Below, piece after piece: positions 1 through 4,398 of a stretch of 8,045 bases of DNA. Each line of letters begins with the position of its first letter. Within the stretch, counting starts at the first letter, position 1. This DNA comes from CAKTOF01 sp964544345 (GTDB taxonomy: Bacteria; Bacillota; Clostridia; Oscillospirales; Oscillospiraceae). The stretch is taken from the NCBI GenBank assembly GCA_964544345.1, contig CAZJBT010000098.1:1-8045 (forward strand). The letters are read 5' to 3'. Under the pieces are notes generated by a model that saw only the letters and a program-made list of their open reading frames with translations, was not told where the DNA came from and did not search any database. Position numbers and translations under genes: made by a program.

Positions 1-1
1 C

Positions 2-610
2 GGCGACGGCATCAACGACGCCCCGGCTCTGACCCGCGCCGACATCGGCATCGCCATCGGCGCCGGCCCCGACGTCGCCATCGACGCGGCCGACGTGGTT
101 CTGATGAAAAGCCGCCTGTCCGATGTTCCGGCGGCCATCCGCCTGAGCCGTGCCACGCTGCGCAACATCCACGAGAATCTGTTCTGGGCATTCTTCTATA
201 ACACCATCGGCATCCCGCTGGCCGCCGGCGTATTCATCCCGCTGGGTCTGACGCTGAATCCGATGTTCGGCGCGGCCGCGATGAGCCTGTCCAGCTTCTG
301 CGTCGTCTCCAATGCGCTGCGCCTGAACCTGTTCAAGGTCTACAACGCCAGCCGCGACAGAAAAATCAAAGTTCACAAGAAAAAGCAGGCCGATACGACC
401 ATCGAAAAGACCATCACCATCACCGGCATGATGTGCAGCCACTGTGAGAACACCGTCAAAACCGCGCTGGAAGCCATCGACTCGGTAGAGGAGGCCTCCG
501 CCAGCGCCACAGAGGGAACCTGCGTGGTGACGCTCAAGTCTGAAACGCCGGTCGAGGTTCTGAAGGAAGCCATCGAGCGCGTCGGCTATATATTTGAAGG
601 CATCGAGTAA
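2..610 (+). CDS. copA: Copper-exporting P-type ATPase (CopA-like), C-terminal part with a C-terminal HMA domain; 5' end beyond window
   Basis: Only the last 202 residues are visible; the frame is open to the left edge, so the gene begins upstream. The first visible residues are the P-type ATPase hinge motif GDGINDAPAL, followed by the end of the phosphorylation domain (GIAIGAGPDVAIDAADVVLM). Two membrane helices follow (about residues 58-82 and 88-110). They contain the Cu+-ATPase signatures YN (residues 66-67) and MSLSS (94-98), which are metal-binding positions of helices 7 and 8 in the P1B-1 class. This supports Cu+ (or Ag+) export from the cytoplasm driven by ATP. After a lysine-rich linker (about 121-130) comes a heavy-metal-associated domain (about 134-202) with the binding motif GMMCSHC (cysteines 145 and 148). 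HMA domains are usually N-terminal in this family; whether an N-terminal copy also exists cannot be seen. The next gene encodes a soluble HMA chaperone, consistent with a copper export unit. Metal specificity is inferred from motifs. Confidence 0.95.
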   Translation, partial: GDGINDAPALTRADIGIAIGAGPDVAIDAADVVLMKSRLSDVPAAIRLSRATLRNIHENLFWAFFYNTIGIPLAAGVFIPLGLTLNPMFGAAAMSLSSFCVVSNALRLNLFKVYNASRDRKIKVHKKKQADTTIEKTITITGMMCSHCENTVKTALEAIDSVEEASASATEGTCVVTLKSETPVEVLKEAIERVGYIFEGIE

Positions 611-647
611 GCTTACTCGCGTGCACATAAATGAAAGCAATATTTTT

Positions 648-654
648 AAGGAGG
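648..654 (+). promoter_or_regulatory. Ribosome binding site of the copper chaperone gene
   Basis: AAGGAGG lies 11 bases before ATG 666. It sets the start there rather than at the in-frame ATG 594, which lies inside the preceding ATPase gene and has no such site. Confidence 0.85.
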
Positions 655-665
655 ATCTTGAAACT

Positions 666-875
666 ATGACGAAAACCATGAATGTTACCGGTATGCACTG
701 CGGCGGCTGCTCCGGCCGTCTCCAGAGAACGCTCGAGGCGCTCCCCGAGGTCGAGAAGGCCGAGGCCAGCCACGAGACCGGCATCGTTGTTGTCACGCTC
801 GCGTCCGAGCTGTCCGACGAGGCGCTCAAGAGCACCGTCGAAGGCGCCGGCTTCACTGTCAACAGCATCGCATAA
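666..875 (+). CDS. copZ: Stand-alone HMA-domain copper chaperone (CopZ-like)
   Basis: This 69-residue protein is a single ferredoxin-like heavy-metal-associated domain, the usual length for CopZ/Atx1-type chaperones. The metal site is GMHCGGC (cysteines 12 and 15), followed by the expected amphipathic helix (SGRLQRTLEAL). Hydrophobic strands (GIVVVTL) and the closing GAGFTV segment complete the fold. Proteins of this kind bind Cu+ in the cytoplasm and hand it to the ATPase or a sensor. The start is ATG 666 because of the strong AAGGAGG at 648-654. The gene lies 55 bp after the CopA-like ATPase on the same strand, with no terminator between them, so co-transcription is likely. No copper operator is visible; one may lie upstream of the window. 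Exchange with the ATPase's own C-terminal HMA domain is an inference. Confidence 0.9.
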   Translation: MTKTMNVTGMHCGGCSGRLQRTLEALPEVEKAEASHETGIVVVTLASELSDEALKSTVEGAGFTVNSIA

Positions 876-886
876 CAAACAGACCG

Positions 887-919
887 ACTACAGGGCGCGT
901 TGAAAACGCGCCCTGTAGT
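887..919 (+). terminator. Hairpin at the end of the copper unit
   Basis: A perfect 15-bp inverted repeat (887-901 with 905-919, arms ACTACAGGGCGCGTT and its complement) encloses a 3-base loop, 11 bp after the chaperone stop. The following bases (TTGTACAT) are only moderately T-rich, so termination may be partial. The next gene's ribosome binding site begins 21 bp further on. Confidence 0.75.
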
Positions 920-940
920 TGTACATACTGAGATTTTGAG

Positions 941-948
941 AAGGAGGG
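941..948 (+). promoter_or_regulatory. Ribosome binding site of the cysteine desulfidase-like gene
   Basis: AAGGAGGG sits 6 bases before ATG 955 and supports that start over the next in-frame ATG at 964. Confidence 0.85.
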
Positions 949-954
949 ATCCGC

Positions 955-2250
955 ATGGCCGGCATGGAACGCAGCGACCCTGTCTATGCGGAATACATTA
1001 AAATTCTGGAGGCGGAGCTGATCCCCGCGATGGGCTGTACGGAACCGATCGCCATCGCCTATGCGGCGGCAAAGGCGCGCAGCGTGCTGGGCGCATGTCC
1101 GGACTCTTGCGTTGTGGAAGCCAGCGGAAATATCATCAAAAACGTAAAAAGCGTCGTGGTGCCGAACACGGGCGGGATGCGCGGCATCGAGGCCGCCGCC
1201 TCTGCAGGCATCGTCGCCGGCGACGCCGACAAGCAGCTCGAGGTGCTCTCTGCCGTCACGGAGGACGAGCGCGCACAGATCCAGGCATACTGTGCTTCCC
1301 ACTCTATCCAGATCGTTCCTGTCCACAATGGCAAGGTGTTTTACCTCTCCGTGTTCTTGGCCGCCGGGGACGACTCCTCGCGTGTCACGATCGCAGATTT
1401 CCACACAAACATCATCCGGATCGAAAAAAACGGCCAATGCATCTGGGCGCTCGACGCCGCCGAGACGCTTGCGCCGGAGGAGGCCGTCGACCGCAGCCTG
1501 CTTTCGGTCGAACGCATCATCGCCTTTGCAAACTCCGTTGAGATCGCGGAGATCGAGGATGTGATCTCCCGCCAGATCGCCTACAACCGCGCGATCTCGG
1601 AGGAGGGGCTGACCCACGAGTGGGGTGCACAGGTCGGCCGGACGCTGCTCGCCACGCGCGGCAATGATATCCGAACGCGCGCCGCGGCCGCGGCCGCCGC
1701 CGGCTCCGATGCGCGCATGAGCGGCTGTGAGCTGCCGGTCGTCATCGTCTCCGGCAGCGGCAACCAAGGCATGACGGCCAGCCTGCCCGTCATCGCCTAC
1801 GCCGAGGAGCTGCACGCGAGCCGAGACCTGCTCTACCGTGCGCTCGTGGTATCCAATCTGGTCACCATCCATCAAAAAAACAGCATCGGGCGGCTTTCCG
1901 CCTTCTGCGGCGCGGTCAGCGCGGGCTGCGGCGCAGCGGCCGGCGTCGCGTACCTGAACGGCGGCCGGTATGAGGTCATCGCCCACACCATCGTCAACAC
2001 GCTGGCCATCATCTCCGGTATGGTGTGCGACGGGGCAAAGCCCTCCTGCGCCGCGAAGATCGCCATGGCGGTCGAGAGCGGCCTGCTCGGCTATGAGATG
2101 TTCTTGAACGGCGGCCACGAATTTGTCGCCGGCGACGGCATCGTCATGAAGGGCGTGGACAACACCATCCGCACCGTCGGCCGCATGGCGCGGCTCGGCA
2201 TGCGCGAAACGGATCGCGAGATCCTCGACATCATGACCGGACACTGCTGA
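955..2250 (+). CDS. L-cysteine desulfidase / serine dehydratase alpha-like Fe-S enzyme (UPF0597, YhaM/CyuA family)
   Basis: The 431-residue product has the length and motifs of the UPF0597 family (E. coli YhaM/CyuA; archaeal L-cysteine desulfidase). These cytoplasmic enzymes use a [4Fe-4S] cluster to split L-cysteine into sulfide, ammonia and pyruvate; related serine dehydratases deaminate L-serine. The N-terminal signature PAMGCTEPIAIAYA holds Cys28, the presumed catalytic cysteine. The glycine-rich VSGSGNQGMTASLPV motif begins at about residue 263. Three further cysteines, Cys318 (FCGAVSAGCG), Cys358 (GMVCDGAKPSC) and Cys365, are spaced 40 and 7 apart, as I recall for the cluster ligands of the archaeal enzyme; Cys325 is an extra one. 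All key residues are present, so the enzyme looks functional. It lies between the copper unit's hairpin and a terminator shared with the convergent regulator gene, so it is probably expressed alone or by read-through. No clear promoter is visible in the 79-bp gap. Cysteine versus serine as substrate cannot be decided from sequence. Confidence 0.9.
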   Translation: MAGMERSDPVYAEYIKILEAELIPAMGCTEPIAIAYAAAKARSVLGACPDSCVVEASGNIIKNVKSVVVPNTGGMRGIEAAASAGIVAGDADKQLEVLSAVTEDERAQIQAYCASHSIQIVPVHNGKVFYLSVFLAAGDDSSRVTIADFHTNIIRIEKNGQCIWALDAAETLAPEEAVDRSLLSVERIIAFANSVEIAEIEDVISRQIAYNRAISEEGLTHEWGAQVGRTLLATRGNDIRTRAAAAAAAGSDARMSGCELPVVIVSGSGNQGMTASLPVIAYAEELHASRDLLYRALVVSNLVTIHQKNSIGRLSAFCGAVSAGCGAAAGVAYLNGGRYEVIAHTIVNTLAIISGMVCDGAKPSCAAKIAMAVESGLLGYEMFLNGGHEFVAGDGIVMKGVDNTIRTVGRMARLGMRETDREILDIMTGHC

Positions 2251-2260
2251 GATCACACAA

Positions 2261-2304
2261 GACGCCCCTTGGAACGCAAAGGCTCCAGGGGGCGTCCTTT
2301 TATT
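2261..2304. terminator. Terminator shared by the convergent desulfidase-like and XRE genes
   Basis: A 13-bp stem (2261-2273 with 2284-2296, arms GACGCCCCTTGGA and TCCAGGGGGCGTC, one G-U pair) encloses a 10-base loop and is followed on the + strand by CTTTTATT. It lies 10 bp after the desulfidase-like stop. The XRE gene's stop (2300-2302) lies inside the T-tract, so the hairpin also follows that gene directly on the - strand. The T-run in that direction is poor (TTGTGTG), so termination is expected to be better for the + strand. Confidence 0.85.
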
Positions 2305-2641
2305 GCGCGCGCTCAAGCTCAATGGCTCTGAGATAGCAGTCGATCAGCTCCGTCAGGAGCGCAAACTGCTCGCGCGAGAGCATACGGCAGCGTTCTGACA
2401 GCACCGTCAGGTCATTTTCCGGAGCCTGCGCAAACAGGATCTGGTCGCTGCGCGCGCCAAGTGCGGCGCACAGCTTCTTCAGCGTCTGAATGGAGAGCCC
2501 TACCACGCCGCGCTCCAGATCGGAGACATACTGCGGGGAAACGTCCACGCGCTCCGCAAGCTGCTCCTGCGTCAGCCGCGCCTGCTCGCGCGCCACACGC
2601 ACCTGTCGCCCGATCTGGATGTTGAGTTCCTTCTTCTCCAT
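2300..2641 (-). CDS. XRE-family helix-turn-helix transcriptional regulator
   Basis: The 113-residue product has an N-terminal Cro/C1-type HTH (about residues 8-70): IGRQVRVAREQARLTQEQLAE, then the turn and recognition helix VSPQYVSDLERG (34-45), then LKKLCAALG. The C-terminal 40 residues (about 74-113) are charged and helical, with leucine-rich LSREQFALLTELIDCYLRAIE, likely a dimerisation or effector segment. Proteins of this class bind palindromic operators as dimers, commonly as repressors. The start is ATG 2641 because AAAGGCGG (2657-2650) is 8 bases away; the upstream in-frame GTG 2650 overlaps that site and is too close. The gene diverges from a small membrane-protein gene across an intergenic region with two related palindromes, which suggests that it represses itself and its neighbour. 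The ligand, if any, is unknown. There is no enzymatic or peptidase domain. Confidence 0.9.
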   Translation of the reverse strand: MEKKELNIQIGRQVRVAREQARLTQEQLAERVDVSPQYVSDLERGVVGLSIQTLKKLCAALGARSDQILFAQAPENDLTVLSERCRMLSREQFALLTELIDCYLRAIELERAQ

Positions 2642-2649
2642 TGTCAGCA

Positions 2650-2657
2650 CCGCCTTT
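2650..2657 (-). promoter_or_regulatory. Ribosome binding site of the XRE regulator
   Basis: AAAGGCGG on the - strand lies 8 bases before ATG 2641. It decides the start, since GTG 2650 overlaps the site. Confidence 0.65.
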
Positions 2658-2658
2658 T

Positions 2659-2679
2659 ACTATTAGTTTAACTAAAAGT
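2659..2679. promoter_or_regulatory. Palindromic operator candidate 1 (at the XRE promoter)
   Basis: A 21-bp near-palindrome centred on 2669 pairs at 9 of 10 positions. It can be read as half-site ACTATTAG (2659-2666, + strand) facing ACTTTTAG (2679-2672, - strand) across 5 bases. It covers the proposed -10 box of the leftward promoter (2667-2662), a natural place for autorepression. That it binds the XRE protein is inferred. Confidence 0.6.
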
Positions 2680-2690
2680 GATATTGACAA
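2662..2690 (-). promoter_or_regulatory. Proposed promoter of the XRE regulator
   Basis: On the - strand, TTGTCA (2690-2685) and ACTAAT (2667-2662) are separated by 17 bp. The -10 box is imperfect (4 of 6). A start near 2655 would leave a leader of only about 14 bases containing the ribosome binding site. Its -35 box overlaps that of the divergent promoter. Confidence 0.5.
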
Positions 2691-2713
2691 ACACAGGTCG
2701 ACAAATTTATAAT
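2684..2713 (+). promoter_or_regulatory. Consensus sigma-A promoter of the small membrane-protein gene
   Basis: TTGACA (2684-2689) and TATAAT (2708-2713) are both perfect and 18 bp apart, in an AT-rich stretch unlike the surrounding GC-rich DNA. Transcription would start near 2720, about 27 bases before the GTG start at 2747 and within operator candidate 2. Such a strong promoter is likely to need repression. Confidence 0.8.
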
Positions 2714-2737
2714 TTCTAATGGTATTACTATTAGAAA
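2713..2737. promoter_or_regulatory. Palindromic operator candidate 2 (at the membrane-protein promoter start site)
   Basis: A 25-bp palindrome centred on 2725 pairs at 11 of 12 positions (outer arms TTTCTAAT and ATTAGAAA). It contains half-site ACTATTAG (2727-2734, + strand) and ACCATTAG (2723-2716, - strand). The 10-mer TTACTATTAG at 2725-2734 recurs exactly at 2657-2666 in operator candidate 1. The site begins at the last base of the -10 box and covers the expected transcription start, where a bound repressor would block initiation. Confidence 0.65.
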
Positions 2738-2741
2738 GAGG
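2735..2741 (+). promoter_or_regulatory. Ribosome binding site of the small membrane-protein gene
   Basis: AAAGAGG is 5 bases before GTG 2747. The alternative GTG 2741 overlaps it, so 2747 is preferred. Confidence 0.6.
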
Positions 2742-2746
2742 TGAGC

Positions 2747-3028
2747 GTGCTGCATCCCCGAAAAACCATCCTCTGGCTGGCCGCGCGCATCGCGCTTCGG
2801 CTGCTTGCCGTGGGCACGCTCGTGCCGGTATTGGGACTGGGGCTGGAAACGTGCCTGCGCGGCGGATCCGGCGCAGCAGCGTTCCTCTGCTTGCCGCTCG
2901 GCTGCCTGCTGGCGGCGTTTGTGGCCTGCCTGATCCTCTACTGCGCAGCACGGACTGCCGAAGACATCCAAGCCGTGCGCACCAAGACAGCCAACGAAAC
3001 AAAAAACACCGGCGCGCGGGATCCTTAG
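2747..3028 (+). CDS. Small two-helix membrane protein of unknown function
   Basis: I do not recognise a family. The 93-residue product has a basic N-terminus (HPRK, then R14 and R18), a first hydrophobic segment (about residues 19-33, possibly from 8), a short loop with E34 and R38, a second hydrophobic segment rich in Leu, Ala and Cys (about 43-68), and a polar tail (about 69-93, RTAEDIQAVRTKTANE). Charge distribution suggests a hairpin with both ends in the cytoplasm. Five cysteines (36, 48, 53, 61, 66) lie in or beside the membrane parts. There is no ATG start; GTG 2747 is chosen for its spacing from AAAGAGG. Support for it being real comes from the perfect promoter just upstream, the divergent XRE gene and a frame ending exactly within a hairpin loop. 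A regulated membrane stress protein, a toxin-like peptide and a transport accessory are all possible, and nothing in the sequence chooses between them. Confidence 0.65.
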   Translation: MLHPRKTILWLAARIALRLLAVGTLVPVLGLGLETCLRGGSGAAAFLCLPLGCLLAAFVACLILYCAARTAEDIQAVRTKTANETKNTGARDP

Positions 3029-3042
3029 TCCCGCGCGCCGGT
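2996..3042 (-). terminator. Strong hairpin with a leftward T-tract at the end of the membrane-protein gene
   Basis: A 14-bp perfect GC-rich stem (3008-3021 with 3029-3042) has a 7-base loop (3022-3028) that contains the membrane-protein gene's TAG stop (3026-3028). An A-run at 2996-3006 gives a T-tract on the - strand only; the + strand side continues TTCAGC. It therefore looks like a factor-independent terminator for leftward transcripts. For the rightward gene it may serve as a hairpin at the 3' end. Confidence 0.7.
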
Positions 3043-3186
3043 TCAGCATCCCGCCGTCGCGCCATGCGGCCTGCGAACGATCCAGTCCCGTCGATCCGCG
3101 CGCGGCGCCGGCGTATTTCCTTACGGCTGGCGTCTTCGCCGCGCAAAACAAAACGCCCGCCTCTGGAGAAAGGCGGGCACGGGACG
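3029..3186. other. Gene-less spacer between the membrane-protein gene and the housekeeping cluster
   Basis: This 158-bp GC-rich stretch carries the right arm of the 3008-3042 hairpin and the cluster terminator at 3145-3178. Between them (about 3043-3144) I see no convincing start with a ribosome binding site, no promoter and no repeat. Confidence 0.6.
3145..3178 (-). terminator. Terminator of the infB-ribF-DUF6054-like cluster
   Basis: On the - strand an 8-bp stem (3178-3171 with 3162-3155, arms GCCCGCCT and AGGCGGGC) encloses an 8-base loop and is followed by G and TTTTGTTTT (3153-3145). It starts 8 bp after the stop of the last gene in the cluster. Confidence 0.9.
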
Positions 3187-3501
3187 TCAGTTTTCTGCGC
3201 GGAAGCGCTCGACCACGCTGCGCAGCTTGCTCAAAAACGCGGCTTCACCGACCGTGTTGACCTTGAAAAACATGGCCTGACTGCCGCCGGCCGCTTGAAA
3301 CAGTGTGACCGTCAGACTCAGGCGGTTTCCGCCAAACCAACTGTAGCGCTCATAGACGCGCACGGCGCACTGTGCGCCGCCCTCGGAAAAGCTGGAGCTG
3401 TCCTCGAGCTTCGCCGTCATGCTGCCGCGGACAATGCCGTCGTCGATCGCATACAGCAGCGCGTTGAAGTTTGCTCTTAAAACCCATTCTTGCTTTGCCA
3501 T
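3187..3501 (-). CDS. Small conserved protein resembling DUF6054
   Basis: The 104-residue product resembles, from memory, a short clostridial family of unknown function (DUF6054). Visible landmarks are an N-terminal helix-like LRANFNALLYAIDDGIV, a strand pair (GSMTAKLEDSSSF), the segment CAVRVYERYSWFGGNRLSLTVTLF (about residues 45-68), AAGGSQAMFFKVNTVGEAAFL and a basic C-terminal helix (LRSVVERF). It has no signal peptide, membrane segment or catalytic motif that I can name. The pattern of alternating strands suggests a compact soluble domain. ATG 3501 is preceded by GAGGAGG 7 bases away, which lies inside the end of ribF, so the two genes overlap by 25 bp and are probably translationally coupled. 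It is the last gene before the cluster terminator. The family name is tentative; that this is a real gene is well supported. Confidence 0.85.
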   Translation of the reverse strand: MAKQEWVLRANFNALLYAIDDGIVRGSMTAKLEDSSSFSEGGAQCAVRVYERYSWFGGNRLSLTVTLFQAAGGSQAMFFKVNTVGEAAFLSKLRSVVERFRAEN

Positions 3502-4397
3502 GCCGGAACCTCCTCAAAACTGGCCATCGTCTGGGCGGCATTGCGCAGGATCTCCGCGCGGAGCGCATCCAGGCCGTCAAACTTCGTCTCGCCGCGCAGA
3601 TACCGGTAGAATTCGACGCGGATGGTCTGGCCGTACAGGTCGCCGTCAAAGCCGAGCAGCCACGGCTCGACCGTAATGCCCGTCGTGTCATGCACCGTCG
3701 GGCGCACGCCGACATTGGTGACCGCCGGGTACTCGCTGCCGTCCGGCAGGAACACCTTCGTCGCGTAGACGCCGAACTTCGGCAGCAGCACACCGTCCGG
3801 CGCATAGATGTTCGCCGTCGGAATGCCGATCGTGCGGCCGAGCTGCTTGCCCGGCACGACCGTGCCGGACAGGACGTGCGGATGGCCGAGGAAGCGGTTG
3901 GCCTCCTCCATTTCACCCGCCGCGATCAGGCCGCGGATGTAGGTAGACGAGACAGTCCGGCCGCCAAGTTCAATGCGCTCGATGACGTCGCAGCCGACGC
4001 CCAGCTCCGCGCACAGCGCCCGCAGGCGCTCCGGATCGCCCGCACCGCGGTCGCCGAAGCGGAAATCATGACCGCAGACGACATGGCAGGCGGACAGCTC
4101 CCCGACCAGATGATCCCGCACAAACGACTGCCACGGCATGCGCATCGTCTCACGGTCGAAATGCAGCAGCAGCACCTCGTCGAGTGCAAACCGGTCGCGG
4201 AGGAGCCATTCGCGGTCGGCGCGCGAATTGATGAGCGGAACGGCCTGCCCCGTCACGAGCGTGTCCGGGTGTTGGTCAAAGGTCAGCGCGGCCGCGGAAA
4301 CACCCAGCGCAGCCGCCCGCTCTCGCGCACGGCACAGCAGGGCGGCATGACCTAGATGGACGCCGTCAAAAAAACCAAGGGCGATGACTCGCGCCAC
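3477..4397 (-). CDS. ribF: Bifunctional riboflavin kinase / FAD synthetase
   Basis: The 306-residue product is full length for bacterial RibF, a cytoplasmic enzyme that phosphorylates riboflavin to FMN and adenylates FMN to FAD. The N-terminal FAD synthetase domain shows the nucleotidyltransferase motif GFFDGVHLGH (residues 8-17), TFDQHP, GHDFRFGDRGAG and the SSTYIRG loop (150-156). The C-terminal kinase domain begins at about 178 with LSGTVVPGKQLGRTIGIPTAN (PTAN at 193-196), followed by GVYATKV, TNVGVRPTV and VEFYRYLRGETKFDGLDALRAEI. The start must be GTG 4397. An in-frame TGA lies 7 bases upstream (4406-4404), and no later start keeps the GFFDGVHLGH motif. GAGG (4410-4407) inside truB is 9 bases away. 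The truB stop and this start are separated by one base, so coupling is expected. An out-of-frame ATG (4399-4397) overlaps the GTG. Confidence 0.97.
   Translation of the reverse strand: MARVIALGFFDGVHLGHAALLCRARERAAALGVSAAALTFDQHPDTLVTGQAVPLINSRADREWLLRDRFALDEVLLLHFDRETMRMPWQSFVRDHLVGELSACHVVCGHDFRFGDRGAGDPERLRALCAELGVGCDVIERIELGGRTVSSTYIRGLIAAGEMEEANRFLGHPHVLSGTVVPGKQLGRTIGIPTANIYAPDGVLLPKFGVYATKVFLPDGSEYPAVTNVGVRPTVHDTTGITVEPWLLGFDGDLYGQTIRVEFYRYLRGETKFDGLDALRAEILRNAAQTMASFEEVPAWQSKNGF
3509..3515 (-). promoter_or_regulatory. Ribosome binding site of the DUF6054-like gene inside ribF
   Basis: GAGGAGG on the - strand encodes part of the EEVP segment near the RibF C-terminus, 7 bases before ATG 3501. 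It supports the overlapping start. Confidence 0.8.
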
Positions 4398-4398
4398 A

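Noticed and set aside
33..39. Gly35 replacing the usual Thr/Ser in the TruB GH(T/S)GTLDP motif (numbers are TruB residues).
   Set aside because: The catalytic Asp39 and all other motifs are intact and I recall the GHGG form in other Clostridia; it is ordinary variation.
631..669. A 12-residue leader-peptide-like frame (MKAIFLRRILKL) whose TGA overlaps the chaperone's ATG as ATGA.
   Set aside because: It has no ribosome binding site of its own, and its codons consist largely of the chaperone's Shine-Dalgarno region; probably coincidence.
900..928. TTGAAA (900-905) followed after 17 bp by ACATAC as a possible promoter for the desulfidase-like gene.
   Set aside because: The -10 match is poor and the elements sit inside the hairpin; too weak to annotate.
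916..930. Possible copper operator around the TGTACA sequence.
   Set aside because: It lacks the TACANNTGTA arrangement of CopY-type sites and lies downstream, not upstream, of the copper genes.
859..2322. A 487-codon open frame on the - strand opposite the desulfidase-like gene.
   Set aside because: It is rich in Arg, Asp, Ala and Gly with no recognisable motif. It lies entirely across a gene with clear family motifs and has no ribosome binding site; it is a GC-rich shadow frame.
2412..3151. Long - strand frames (159 and 244 codons) spanning the regulator promoter region and the small membrane-protein gene.
   Set aside because: They run through the AT-rich promoter/operator region and both hairpins, have low-complexity Arg/Ala/Gly composition, and conflict with the XRE gene and its promoter layout.
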